Shown here piece by piece: positions 51,505-63,247 of a DNA stretch of 64,000 bases. The position numbers and the translations under genes are program-made. The DNA comes from Paraburkholderia fynbosensis (lineage in GTDB: Bacteria; Pseudomonadota; Gammaproteobacteria; Burkholderiales; Burkholderiaceae). The stretch spans positions 1 to 64,000 of the forward strand of contig NZ_CADIKI010000032.1 in the NCBI RefSeq assembly GCF_902859935.1. Reading direction: 5' to 3'. Position 1 is the first letter of the stretch. Each line of letters begins with the position of its first letter. The notes under the pieces are model-generated. The model ran no database searches. It saw only the letters and a list, made by a program, of their open reading frames with translations, and was not told the origin of the DNA.

Positions 51505-54500
51505 CTACCATTGCATGGCCGCGCCCATCCCGAAGGTTGTGCCGCCGGGACTCATGCCGACGCCTGCTTTCATCTTGATGTTCTCGGTGAGACGAGCGGT
51601 TCCGCCCAACGCCACAGCCTGATAGCCACGGAAGCCCGCCGTGCCGATGCCAAATGACAAGGTCTTGTCCTTGTCGACCTCCGGAATCATCGTCAATGCG
51701 GTTGCCGCGGCGATGCCAGAATAGGCATTCCGCGCGACCGAGTTGATGCCCGATTGCAGTTGGTCCACGCGCTGGTCGGTATAGGCATTGGCTTGCGCCA
51801 GTCCGGCATTGAGCTGGTCGACGTTGACTGCGTCCGTCCCTTGCGTTCCCGCCGCCACATTCGCCACCTGCCGGGTGTCGTTGAGCGAGCCGACGGACAC
51901 CACGTTGCTGCGGCCTCCGTCCGAGCTGCCGGCCCCCAGCGCCACCGAGTTATTGCCGCTCGCGGCCGCGCCGACCCCGACAGCGGTCGCGCCCGTCGCG
52001 CTGGCTTGCGAACTGTTGCCGACCGCCGTGCTATTGGATGCCGATGCCGACGCGCCCTGCCCGCCCGCCGACGAATTGGAGCCGGTGGAGGCCGGTGGCG
52101 TCGGCGTGCCCGGCGAGGACGAGAAGCTGCCGCCGTTGTTGGTGGTCCGCTGGTTGATCAGCGTGGTCAATTGGGTCGACACCGCGTCCAGTTGCGAGAC
52201 GTTCACGGCGTCGGTACCGGCCTTGCCGGCCGCGACACCGGTGATCTGCCGATTGCCGATGTTGAGCTCACCCGCGGACGACTGCGGACTGCTCAATCCA
52301 TACGCGATGTAGTTGCTCAACGCGCCAACCGTCGTCACCGATCCGGCACCCAGCGCAACGCTGTTTGCCATCGTCGCGCTCGCGCCGGAGCCCATTGCGA
52401 TTGCATCGATGGCGCTGGTTTGCGCCCCCGAGCCGATCGCAACGCCGCCTGCGTTGGCCGCCTTTGCGTTCGCCCCTTGTGCGATCGACTGGGCGCCGCT
52501 TGCGATCGAGCCGCTGCCGAGCGCGATCGCGTCGGCCTGCGCCGCATTCGAGCTCTCGCCGATCGCAACGCCGCCCGGCGCCGTGGCATCGACGACGGCG
52601 CCGTTGCCGATGCCCACGCCGTTGTCACCGTTGACTACGGTCGTCGGTCCAACGGCAATCGATTGCGCGCCGACCGCCAGCGAATCCGCGGCCGTCGAGT
52701 TCGCATGAAAGTACATCTGCCCCGACACGGCGAACGACGACAGCGCGCCCGCAAGCTGTCTGATCGTGACGGCGTCCTGCGCCTGCGTGCCGTCCGCGAC
52801 GTTAGTCAGCTGGCGATAGGTGTTGCCGGCCGCGCTGCCGAAAGACACGGCGCCGAGCAAGGTTTGATCCGATGTGTTGAAGGGGATCGCATGGCTGCCG
52901 TTCGCAATCGAACCGATGCCGGACAGCACCGCGCGATCGGACACGGATGCCGAGCCGATGGCGACTCCGCCGGCCACCGAAGCGCTCGACAGCGCGCCTA
53001 ATGCAAGCGCGTTGTTCGCCTGCGCGGCAGCGCCATTGCCGCCGGCAAAGCTGCTCACGCCGGCGGCCGTTGCCCCCACGCCCGCCGCCAGTGCATTGAC
53101 GCCGGTGGCGCCGTCGTTGTTGTAGTTGCCGCCTTGCGTGCCGCCGTCGTTGACGCTGTAGTAGTGCGTCTTGCTGGCCGTCACTACCCCGGCGAGGTTG
53201 TCGACCGCCTGATCCGTCGCGTAAAGCTGCGAACCGTTCACCGCGTCGGTACTCGCCGCGTTCACCTGGCCGGCCGCTACGTTGGTCACCGTGCGCTCGT
53301 GACCCGCGCTACCCACGCTGACCGTGCTGGTCGGGGCAGTACCGGCGTACGTGTAGGCCGTGCCGTTGATCGTGCCGCCGGACGTTGCCACCGCCGCTGC
53401 CGTGGTCGAGCCGCTGCCCAGCGCCACCGCGTTGGCGTCATTGGCCACCGCGCCCTGGCCCAGCGCCGTGCTGTTGGCGCCGCCGGCGGTGGCGGCTACG
53501 CCGGCCGCAAGCGCATTGATACCGGTGGCGCCGTCGTCGGCGTAGTTGGCACCCTGTGTACCGTTGTCGTTGACGCTGTAGTAATGCGTCTTGTTGGCGG
53601 TTACCGTCGCGGACAGACTGCTGACCGCCTGATCGGTTGCGTACAGTTGCGAACCGTTTACCGCGTCGGTACTCGCCGCGTTCACCTGTCCGGCCGCTAC
53701 GTTGGTCACCGTGCGCTCGTGACCCGCGCTGCCCACGCTGACCGTACTGGTCGGAGCCGTACCCGCGTAGGTGTACGCCGTGCCGTTGATGGTGACGCCC
53801 GGCGTGGCCACCGCCACAGCTGTTGTTGAACCGCTGCCCAGGGCCACGCTATTGGCGAATGTCGAGCTGGCACCGGCACCAAGCGCTACGGCGTCCGTGG
53901 CGCTGCTTTGCGCGCCGGAGCCGACCGCCACGCCTCCCTGGTTCGCGGCATTCGCGTTGGCGCCCTGCGCAATCGATTGCGCGCCGCTCGCGATCGCGCC
54001 GCTGCCAAGCGCCATTGCGTCGGCCGCGGCCGAATGCGATTGCTGGCCGATCGCAACACCGCCTGGCGCGGTTGCATCGACCACCGCTCCGTTGCCGACA
54101 CCTACGCCGTTGTCGCCATTGACGACGGTCGTCGGTCCAACCGCGATCGACTCCGCGCCCACGGCGAGCGAATCGGCCGCTGTCGAATTGGCGTGAAAAT
54201 AGTTCGTGCCGGTCACCGAAAACGACGACAATGCGCCCGCCAGTTGCCTGACGGTGACCGCGTCTTGCGCCTGCGTGCCGTCGGCCACGTTGGTCAACTG
54301 CCGGTAGGCGGTGCTGCTGCCGACGGACACTGCGCCGAGCAAAGTCTCATCGGAGGTATTGAACGGAATCGCGTGGGAACCGTTGGCGATCGATCCCGCT
54401 CCGGGCAGAACCGTGCGATCTGAAACCGATCCTGAGCCGATCGCCACGCCGCCGACAACCGAAGCCGTCGCTTGCAGTCCGAATGCGGTTGCATTGTTCG

Positions 54501-57500
54501 CCAGCGCCTGCGCACCATTGCCCAGCGCCGTGCTGCTCACGCCGGAAGCCAGAGCGCCGACACCCGCAGCCAGCGCGTTGACGCCGGTGGCGCCGTCGTC
54601 GGCATAGTTGGCACCTTGCGTGCCGCCGTCGTTGACGCTGTAGTAGTGCGTCTTGTCGGCGGTTACCGTCGTGGCAAGTGCGTCGACCGCCTGATCGGTT
54701 GCGTACAACTGCGAGCCGTTCACCGCGTCGGTACTCGAAGCGTTCAACTGGCCTGCGGCAACATTCGTCACGGTGCGTTCGGCGCCCGCCTTGCCGACGC
54801 TGACCGTGCTCGCCGGCGTCGTGCCGGCAAACGTGTACGCGATCCCATTGATCGTCGCGCCTGGCGTCCCCACCGCGACGGCAGTCGTGCTTCCCGCCCC
54901 CAGAGCCACCGCACCGGCGTTGGAAACCGTGGCACCGGAGCCGATCGCCACGCCTTGCGTCGCCGCGGCCGACACCGTTGCGGCGTCGCCGAACGCGACC
55001 GAACCGGCATTGTTCGCTTGCGATGCATTGCCCAGCGCGACGGCGCCCTGGCCGCTCGCGGTATTGGCATTGCCGAGCGCCACAGCGCCCTGGCCGTTGG
55101 ACGTATTGTTCGCGCCCATGGTTATCGCACCGGTCCCGATCGCCGAGTTCGGATCGCCGATAGCAACCGCGCCATTACCGCTCGCGGTATTGCCTACGCC
55201 GATCGACACCGCCTTGCCGCCGGTGGCGGTTGCCGTCTGACCGATCGCAATGGCGCCGGCCGTGTTCGCGGTTGCCCCGGTGCCCTGAGCGATCGAATCG
55301 CCACCCGTGGCTTGAGCCCCGTTGCCCAACGCTATGTCGTTAGCTGTGGTCGGTGTGCCGTTTACGCCGGCCACAGCATTCATGCCTTGGGCGATCGAAT
55401 CGTTACCGTACGCATTGGCGACCGGTCCCACCGCGATCGCATCAGTGCCAGTGGGAACACTGTCAGCCAATACCGAATTGGTGTGGAAATATTTGATCCC
55501 GCCGCCATTGTTGATGTTGGCAATCGCTGTGGTATTGGTCGACACCTGCTGGTTGGTGGCGAACAGCTGGGACCCATTCACCGCGTCCGTGCTTGTCGCG
55601 TTCAATGCGGCCGGCGCCATGTTGGTGATGGTCACCGGAGATCCGGCTCCCCGCCCCGCCGGTCGCACCGAGCGTGATCTTCGTTCCGCCCGCCGCGTCG
55701 TACTTCACCGCGATATTGGCGGTGTTGTCGATATTCGTATTCAGCGCGGTCAACGCGCCGGCAACCGTCGTCTGCGGGTTGGGTCCGCTTACGGCTCCGG
55801 TAGCGCTGACGGTGTTGACCGGCTGGCTAAAGCCGGTGATATCGCCGGTCGCCGCACTATAGCTGGCGCCGCCGCCCAACGTGCCAGCCGTCGACGCGCC
55901 GAGACTATTGACGCCGGTGACAACCGCGTTCAGTTGCGAGCCGTTGATCGCGTCGGTGCTGGTAGCCGAAATCACACCCGCTGCCACGTTCTGCAGTTGC
56001 CGCTCTTTGCCAGCGGAGCCGACCGACACCACGCCATTGGCCGCGTTCGCGATGCCGGCCGCGGTGCCGCCGTAAAGCGCAGTAGTGCCCGTATGGGGCG
56101 CTGCGGTCGTACTGCCCGCGCCCAACGCGACGTCGTTCGCGTTGCTGGTCGATGCGCCGGCACCGAGTGCAATCGCATGGGTCTGGTTGGCCACTGCCGA
56201 ATCGCCGAACGCCAGGGCGCTTGCGCCGTTCGCGGTGCTCGCGTTGCCCAGCGCGACCGCGCCTTGACCATTGGCGGTATTGCCGTTGCCCTGCGCTACC
56301 GCGCCGTCGCCCGTGGCGGTATTGTTCGCGCCCACGGCGACCGCGCCATTGCCGGTCGCGGTATTCGGATCGCCAATCGCGACTGCGCCGTTGCCGCTCG
56401 CGGTCTGCGCCTGACCAAGCGCGACTGCGCCCGTCCCACCGAGCACCTGGGAGTTATGGCCGCCGGCGAACGAACCCGCGCCGGCTGCCGCGGCGACGGT
56501 ACTGCCGTCGCCGATCGCAACCGTGGAGGCGGCGAGCGCTCTTGCCGCATTGCCGATGGCGGAAGCATTAGCCGCGTTTGCCGTTGCGGAGGTACCCATG
56601 GCGAGGGCATCTGTGCTGGCGCCCGTGAGCGCCGAATCGCCTATCGCAATGGACGAGGAACCCGCCGAGCTCGCGCCGGAGCCGATCGCAATTGCGCGAA
56701 TGCCCGACGCCGCGGCGCCTGCCACCGTCGCCGGGGTAGGCGCGCCGCCTTCGGCAACGGTATCGTATGACCCCAACGCTATCGAATTAGCACCGGTGGC
56801 TTGTGAGCCGTTCATCATACCGAGCGCGTTGAGCCCTGAGGCGGCAGCGCCCGCTCCCAAAGCTACGGCATTCTGTGCCGTCGCTTTGGACAATGTGCCG
56901 GCGGCGAGCGAAGAGGGACCGGTCGCAGTCACGTCCGTGCCGACGCCAATCGCACCCGCCGCCGTTGCGCCTGTGCCGGCGACCGAACGCGGTCCGAGAT
57001 AAACGGCGTTGAGTCCGCTGGCGATGGACTGAAAACCGACAGCGACAGCATGCGTCCCGGAGGCCGCGGCGGTGTAGCCCACCCCGACCGCTGCAGGTCC
57101 GCTTGCCACAGCCTGGAAGCCAATCGCAGCGGCATAACTGGCGTTAGAGGTAACGTCAGTCCCGATGGCGATGGAGCCCGTTCCGGTCGAACCGGTGCCC
57201 GCCGCAGTGCGCGCGCCCAGATAAACGGCGTTCGCACCAGTGGCACTGGCCCCCGAGCCAACGGCTATACCGTTGGTCTGGGAGCCTGTGGCACCACTGC
57301 CCAATGCGACGACGCCCGAGGCCGCAGCGTTGGCACTCGAACCCATTGCAACGCTATTGTCTCCAGTTGCTTTCGCCAGGGGGCCAACAGCAGTAGACAC
57401 GTTGCCGCTCGAGACAACGTCAACGCCAATCCCGATGGCCGACGTGCCGCTGGCGGCGACATCCGTACCGATGCCAATAGCCGACTGCGCGGTTGCGCCG

Positions 57501-57931
57501 GTACCCGGAGCTGTGCGCGCGCCCACGTAAATGGCGTTGATACCATTGGCAATAGCCTGGAAGCCGAAGGACAACGCATTAAGTCCCGTACTGCTGGCGG
57601 CGTAACCTACCGCAGTGGAGCCGCCGCCAGAGGCTGTGGATTGAAAGCCCACGCACGTGGTGCTGCCACTATAGAAGTTGTAGGGCGCCGCCGAACAGCT
57701 CACCTGCGCTTGCGCCTGCGCGGCCCATCCCCCGAAACCCATTAGCAACAGCACGGTGACGGCACGCGATCCCGAACCATGCGACGCCGCAGCACCCTGC
57801 TCGCCGCAGCGTGCGTCGCATATAGAAGCAGCCGCTCCCGACTTTCCCTTGCCGCGCGACGCGTCCAACTCCGACGCGGCTACGAAGGCGCCCAGCGCCT
57901 TGTTCCAGATGGTCCGATATTCTTTGTTCAT
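51505..57931 (-). pseudogene. giant trimeric autotransporter adhesin, split by a one-base frameshift
   Basis: From 57931 the protein starts with an ESPR signal peptide ('MNKEYRTIWNKALGAFVAAS', cleavage after 'GGWAAQAQAQ') and a long YadA-like head with SxAxGxxAxA repeats, then stalk connectors ('ATSTDAINGSQLNAV'). At about 55650 the frame breaks: one extra G in 'GGGGCGGGG' separates 'KITLGATGGAG' from 'SPVTITNMAPAALNATSTDA'. The second part continues to the four-strand YadA anchor ending 'FGMGAAMQW' at 51505. The rejoined length is about 2,140 residues. As written, the first part lacks the anchor and the second lacks the signal, so no surface adhesin forms unless the shift is an artefact or reverts. 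Confidence 0.9.
53091..54890 (-). repeat. near-identical internal repeats in the autotransporter gene
   Basis: A block of roughly 300 bases around the 'KTHYYSVNDGGTQGANY' stalk-head unit occurs three times (about 53091-53400, 53511-53820, 54573-54890), offset by 420 and 1,062 bases. A second repeated block ('LTNVADGTQAQDAVTVRQLA') is at about 52680-52960 and 54150-54440. The nucleotide identity is high enough for slippage or recombination that would change adhesin length. Confidence 0.8.
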
Positions 57932-58836
57932 GTCGTTGCCTCACGAGGTAATTGAAATTCGAAATTCGCAAAACACACGCGTGTTCATGCATCCCAATCT
58001 ACTCAGGATGCCTATTTATCATGTTTAGGCCGTCTCGTTGCGGCGCACGTTCGTTTAGCGTTGGAACTGCGGCAAGTTCCTTCCGCCCTCGGTGAATCAC
58101 GAATCTTGAGCGCGAGCGAATACCCACGCCCACAACGCGATTCGCATGACTAACTAAAGAATGAGGGTCGGTCAGATAGCCAGTTTTCGGCGAGCTGGCC
58201 GCTGAGACGTTTGACGAATGTCTGGGTTATGAAGGTCCGAAGGGCAGACGCAGACGAAAGGCGATCGCGTGGCGGAGCGCCGATCGCCGGTCAGATTGAT
58301 ATGATTTCCTCGCCGAGGCAGCGCCCGACTCTATTCCGACTGAGATGCTCATCGTTACTGCCCCCTCGGTAGCCTGTTGCAACGTTTCCTTGGTTCGTGG
58401 CATGGCAACTAGTGTCGCGCCCGTTACACGCACCGTTTCTCTTTCTCGCAACGTCTTGAGCACTGTGTGAGACGAAGGCCGCCAAGCTATTCGCATGGAA
58501 TGCGGCGTCGCCCTTTTATTTGAGTCGTGTAACAAAAAGAAAGCTGAGTGCTCGCGGGAACTTTCTCATAGGTCTTTTCATTTGTCTACAAAAAGCCTTT
58601 GGTGATAGCCGGATATTGCGCAATTAGCAACGGGTCACCTTATTGCCACTCCGAAGGGGAGTTAGGAGCTTCTGACATCCGTATGGAAATCTGTAATTTT
58701 TTCGCTATTTTTTTAACTCGATTTCGTGTGGCAATGCATATTAAAAATGCAGGACAGTTAATGTAGAGAGAATAGGAATCTGTTCGCCTGCCCGCTGCCA
58801 CAATACAACGGTGGCAGTAGCGGGCACCCAGGTTAC
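57932..58836. other. autotransporter promoter region and gene-free DNA
   Basis: The first 150 bases before 57931 should contain the adhesin promoter. Bases about 58540-58780 are AT-rich compared with the surroundings. No gene is supported; frames at 58227-58535 have no family match. Confidence 0.5.
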
Positions 58837-59236
58837 TTACCAGCGGTAGCCGACGCCCGCGCCGACGGAACCGTGACCGGAAATGCCCGTCGCGACCGAG
58901 CCTTTGATCATCCACTTTTGCGTCGCGACCGACAGACCCACAGCCATCGCGGACTGACCGCCGTAGTTGCCCGCTGCGAGTGCTACAACCTTCTCGCCAA
59001 GCCAAAACAGCTTGCGGCAAGTTCGCCATGGCGATTGCGGACGCCGAACCGGCGTTCGCGTCACGGCGGTATTTCTGCACGTCGTCGCGAACGCTGTTGA
59101 TCGCTGGTGATTGACGCGAGATCGGTCCAAAGCGCCGAAACCTGCAAAGCAATCGAGAAAAGCTGGGAGCCGTTCACCGCGTCCGTGCTGGTGGCGCTGA
59201 TTTGACCAGCGGCGACATTTTGCAACTGATGCTCCT
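58837..59236 (-). pseudogene. second trimeric autotransporter, C-terminal anchor relic
   Basis: Three frames on the minus strand combine to 'HQLQNVAAGQISATSTDAVN' (stalk connector, about 59160-59236), 'INSVRDDVQKYRRDANAGSA' and 'SAIAMANLPQAVL' (coiled coil), then 'VVALAAGNYGGQSAMAVGLS' and 'SGHGSVGAGVGYRW' (YadA anchor, ending at 58837 with the aromatic terminus needed for BAM). Frameshifts near 59110 and 59000 and loss of everything upstream make it non-functional. Its anchor differs from that of the large adhesin, so it comes from another gene. Confidence 0.85.
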
Positions 59237-59911
59237 GACCGAATACGAAGACGCGCTGAAGGAAATGCACGCGATCCGAAGTGGCGAACAGGGCGTGCTT
59301 CGCATCGGTTACTTGCCAACGGTGCCAAACGCGCTGGTACCGGGCGCGTGCCGGCAGTTGTTGAGCGAACGCCCGGCCGCGCGTCTGCGACTGCGGCGTC
59401 GGCTCGCGCGCGATCTGGTCGACCTCCTCATGGCGGGCGAACTCGGTCTGGTCGCGGCGCCCGAGCCGACTCGCAGTGTAGGCGACATGACCTTCGTCGA
59501 GTTCTTTCGCGACTCGCTTTCCGTGCTCGCCGACGAAACGCATGCACTGCATCGCAAGCGCAATCTGCGGCTCGCGGATCTCGCGGATCAGGATTGGTTG
59601 CTGCCTGGACCGAACATTCTGCTGCAACAGCAAGTCGACGCGGCCTTCGAGCGGCAGGGGCTCGGGCCGCAGAAGCTGCGCGTAGAAACCGATGACGTAG
59701 CACCTCGCTACTGCATCTGCTGCGCGGTACGACGATGCTCTGCATAGCAGGCACTGAATCGTTCGAGAGTCTCGATGGATTGCGCGCATTGGATATCGGC
59801 ACGGATGAACTCGACCTGCGCCGACGTATTGGTGTGGTCTTTCGCACCGGTGCTTACCTATCTCCGCTCGCGCAGCGCATAGTGGCACTGCTTCAGGAGC
59901 GGAGTAGCTGA
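59229..59911 (+). pseudogene. LysR-family regulator, effector-domain relic
   Basis: Starts inside the linker helix ('LLTEYEDALKEMHAIRSGEQ'), then 'GVLRIGYLPTVPNALVPGAC', 'LARDLVDLLMAGELGLVAAP' and 'DQDWLLPGPNILLQQQVDAA'. After a shift near 59700 the other frame gives 'GTESFESLDGLRALDIGTDE' and 'GVVFRTGAYLSPLAQRIVAL'. The helix-turn-helix is absent. It abuts the autotransporter relic head to head, both lacking their 5' parts. Confidence 0.82.
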
Positions 59912-60450
59912 ACCGGCTAGCGGCCGGCTATCGGGCCAGCCAGGCCGACCAGCTGGCATGGGATCGGTCGCTGCGCCCGAAAGTCTGCAAGCTGGTCGAG
60001 CACCGGAAGCTGGCTCATATCGTGGCCAACAAGCTCCGGTTGCAGTGGTCGCCCATCAGACGCGCTATGTGATGCTGGTGAAGATCGCCAGCAAGGACAG
60101 CGAAACAGTAGTCAATGCGCCCATCAGACATGCTGGAAAGCTGCCGAAGGAACTGTATAAATCGCTTACCTGGGATCGGGGAACAGAGATGGCGGACCAC
60201 AAGCGGTTCACCATTGCCACCGACATTGCCGTGTATTTCTGCGATCCCAAACAGCCCCTCGTAATGCGGCTCGAATGAAAATACCAACGGCCTGTTAAGA
60301 CAGTACTTTTCGAAAGGCATCGATCTGTCGGTCTACTCGCAGGCCAAACTCAACACCGTGGCACGAAGGCTGAACGAGCGTCCAAGCAAGACACTGGACT
60401 ACGAGACGCCCGCCGAACGATTCCAGCAAACTATTGCATCGACCGGTTGA
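59912..60450 (+). mobile_element. IS30-family transposase relic
   Basis: Pieces in three frames add up to most of an IS30 transposase: 'DRSLRPKVCKLVEHRKLAHI', 'VMLVKIASKDSETVVNAPIR', 'LTWDRGTEMADHKRFTIATD' (second Asp of DDE), 'ENTNGLLRQYFSKGIDLSVY' (Glu) and 'LNERPSKTLDYETPAERFQQ'. Shifts near 60060 and 60278 and the missing N-terminal helix-turn-helix show it is dead. No terminal repeats were identified. Confidence 0.87.
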
Positions 60451-60632
60451 ATCCGCCACCCCACACCGGCCCTTCAGTCTTTCCCCAAAACAGCCAGTCA
60501 CGCCAGTCAGCGAATGAGCAAAGGCACCGCGGATATTCGCGGCCGCGACCCTGTCCCGGAAGAAGAATCCTTGCCGACGGAAGATGATTCCCCGAGCAGG
60601 GGCAACCTCGTGGAGCCTCGCCGCCAGTCAAC

Positions 60633-62717
60633 TCACGTTGCATCGTTCAGGACATTGTCTTGCGATAGCGCTTCCATCAGATCATCTGCAGACATTGGAC
60701 GTCCAAGCAGGAAACCTTGCAGGGAATCGCAACCAAGTCGGGTCAGGAAGTCTCGCTGCCCCGCCGTCTCCACACCCTCCGCAACAATCTTCAGATTGAG
60801 TGTCTGGCCCAGCGCCACGATTGCGGAAACAATCGCTGCGTCTTCGGTGTCACTTGTGAGATCACGGACAAACCCGCGGTCGATTTTCAGTTCGCTGGCC
60901 GGTAGCCGCTTGAGGTAAAGGAGGCTCGAATAGCCCGTGCCAAAATCGTCGATTGAAATACGCACGCCCATGTCGTGCAGCTGCTGCAGGATTCGCAGGC
61001 TTGCATCGGCATCGCGCATCGCCGTCGATTCGGTGACCTCGAGCGTCAGGCAGTGTGGCTCCAGTGCATAGCGCTCCAGGGTTTCCCGCACCGTTTGAAT
61101 CAGGCTCGCATGGCTAAATTGCAGGGCCGACAGATTGACCGCCATGGTCCAGTCCCAGTGGCCTGCTGTGCGCCATTCACTGATCTGCCGGCAGGCCTCG
61201 TCCAGCACCCATTCACCGATTGGCACGATCAACCCGGTTTTCTCCGCCATAGGGATGAACAGGTCCGGTGCAATGAGCCCGCGAGTGGGATGCGACCAGC
61301 GCACCAGAGCTTCTACGCCGATCACCGGTCCGTTGGGTGCGGTGAACTTGGGCTGGTATTGCAGGATTAGTTCGTGTCGCACAAGGGCTGAGCGGAGATC
61401 CTGCACGAGCTGTAGCTGCTCGTGAACGTGGGCATTCATCGACGCTTCGAAGAAACAGTAGACGTTGCGTCCGAGCGACTTCGCGTGATACATCGCTGCA
61501 TCGGCATTGGCCAGCAGATCGCCTCGATGGCCGCCATCGCCGGGGTACATCGCAATACCGATACTGGTCGAGATGCGCAACACGCGGCCGGCCACCTGAA
61601 ACGGCTCTTGAATGGCCGTCAGAACTTTGTCAGCGAGCGTCGCGGCATCCGCCGGTTCGGCTACCCCCGCCAGTAGCACGAATTCGTCTCCACCCATGCG
61701 GGCGATCGTGTCCTGTGGCCGGACGTTTGCCCCGATGCGCTCAGCGACTTCGACGAGCAACAGGTCGCCAGTGTGATGTCCGTAGGCATCGTTGACCGTC
61801 TTGAATCCATCGAGGTCCATGAACATCAGGGCGAAGCGGTTATTCTCGCGATTCGCGCTCTGGATCGCACGATCGAGTCGGTCTTCCAGCAACAAGCGAT
61901 TAGGCAGTTTGGTGAGGTTGTCATGCAGCGCAAGGTAGGTCAGTTCCTGATTGGCCTCGGCGAGTGAAATCGCCAACATGGACGTGCGTGACTCCAACCG
62001 CAGGTCAAGTACTGAAATGATCAGCGCGATGGCGAGCACCGCGAGCGTGACGACGATGATCACCAGCGCCAACCATCCGGCGTTCACCCCATCGCGGGCC
62101 GCCCCACACACGCTTGCAAGCGGGAACTGCGCTGCCGCCATCCCGGTGTAATGCATCCCGACAATGGCAAAGCCCATTACCACAGCTGCTGCCGCACGCA
62201 ATGGCCGAACCAGCGGTGAAACGCGGCGCAGGTTGAATGCAATCCACAGCGCCGCGCCCGAAGCGACGATCGCGATGACGACGGACAGAATGAACACGGA
62301 CGGGATATACCGGATGCCCGGTGCCATGCGCATTGCGGCCATGCCCGTATAGTGCATGGCGACGATCCCAGCGCCCATCAGCAACGCGCCGCAGAACAAA
62401 CGCGATGACGGCAACTCGTTCCGGCCCACGAGCCACAGCGCGAACGCTGAGGCTGCGATTGCGATCAGAAGCGAGAGCACGGTGATCGCGGGATCATAGC
62501 CGAGCGGAATCGGCAAGCTAAATGCCAGCATGCCGATAAAGTGCATCGACCAGATGCCGGTGCCCATCGCGACTGCACCGCCGGCCAGCCACCAGTGGGC
62601 TGCACGTCCCTGTGCGCTAGAAATGCGACCTGCCATGTCCAGCGCGGTATACGAGGCCAGAATCGCGACAAGCAGCGAGAACAGGACGAGCAGGCTGTTG
62701 TAGCTGCTAGCAAACAT
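60633..62717 (-). CDS. MHYT-GGDEF-EAL cyclic-di-GMP enzyme
   Basis: A 694-residue inner-membrane protein. Seven helices (residues 1-240) form an MHYT sensor with three motifs: MHFIGM (58-63), MHYTGM (121-126) and MHYTGM (188-193), proposed to bind copper and sense O2, CO or NO. The diguanylate cyclase domain has intact GGDEF (342-346) and an RxxD inhibitory site, RPQD (333-336). The phosphodiesterase domain has EAL (469-471), 'VNLSALQFSHASLI', 'DDFGTGYSSLLYLKRL', 'LKIDRGFVRDL' and 'LKIVAEGVETAGQRDFL'. Both catalytic sites look complete. No operon partner; length is usual for the family. Confidence 0.95.
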   Translation of the reverse strand: MFASSYNSLLVLFSLLVAILASYTALDMAGRISSAQGRAAHWWLAGGAVAMGTGIWSMHFIGMLAFSLPIPLGYDPAITVLSLLIAIAASAFALWLVGRNELPSSRLFCGALLMGAGIVAMHYTGMAAMRMAPGIRYIPSVFILSVVIAIVASGAALWIAFNLRRVSPLVRPLRAAAAVVMGFAIVGMHYTGMAAAQFPLASVCGAARDGVNAGWLALVIIVVTLAVLAIALIISVLDLRLESRTSMLAISLAEANQELTYLALHDNLTKLPNRLLLEDRLDRAIQSANRENNRFALMFMDLDGFKTVNDAYGHHTGDLLLVEVAERIGANVRPQDTIARMGGDEFVLLAGVAEPADAATLADKVLTAIQEPFQVAGRVLRISTSIGIAMYPGDGGHRGDLLANADAAMYHAKSLGRNVYCFFEASMNAHVHEQLQLVQDLRSALVRHELILQYQPKFTAPNGPVIGVEALVRWSHPTRGLIAPDLFIPMAEKTGLIVPIGEWVLDEACRQISEWRTAGHWDWTMAVNLSALQFSHASLIQTVRETLERYALEPHCLTLEVTESTAMRDADASLRILQQLHDMGVRISIDDFGTGYSSLLYLKRLPASELKIDRGFVRDLTSDTEDAAIVSAIVALGQTLNLKIVAEGVETAGQRDFLTRLGCDSLQGFLLGRPMSADDLMEALSQDNVLNDAT

Positions 62718-63013
62718 TTTGGTTGTCCCCGTAGACGTTATTCCGATTTGCCTGGATTCCTTCCGATTCGCCTTGGCACGACATCGTCAATGAAAGAACT
62801 GCAAGTTCGTCACGTTAACGGCCTGGTTCGCATGCAACTTTAGGGAAAGTCTGCAAAAGCCATCGGACCGGTTAGCCGGCGCGTTGCGCCATCTGCGGCC
62901 GGACGCTGGGTTCTGCGTCGATTTCAGATGAGCGCACCTGGCCGGCCCCGGTCGCACGGCGAACTTGCGTAGGCGACCCCGAGCGGTCATCCAGATTTCT
63001 ACAAAGCAGCCCG

Positions 63014-63246
63014 TCAAGTCTGCGATCTGAGGATCCCCTTCGACGAATAGCTCGCTAGCACGACAGAAGTGGTCACGGGCCCGAATCTGGCAAGCGCGTC
63101 GATTGCGGTTTCGAGCTGGGCCATCTCTTCAACCACAATCCGAACGATGACGCAGTCTTCACCAGTGATCCGGTGCGCCTCGACGGTTTCGAGTTGTGGT
63201 GACGGCGAAGCGGCAAACTTGAACGAGGCAACGATCCCCGTTGCCC
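63014..63246 (-). pseudogene. Lrp/AsnC-family regulator, C-terminal fragment
   Basis: The minus strand reads 'TGIVASFKFAASPSPQLETV', 'EAHRITGEDCVIVRIVVEEM', 'AQLETAIDALARFGPVTTSV' and 'VLASYSSKGI' to a natural stop at 63014. This is the RAM/AsnC effector domain end of an Lrp-type regulator. The helix-turn-helix half is replaced at about 63247 by the 3' end of an IS1182 transposase, so the insertion most likely truncated the gene. Confidence 0.78.
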
Positions 63247-63247
63247 G

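Noticed and set aside
51754..56770. long plus-strand frames (up to 482 codons) opposite the autotransporter
   Set aside because: They are antisense shadows of GC-rich repeats, with biased Arg/Ala/Val composition and no domains.
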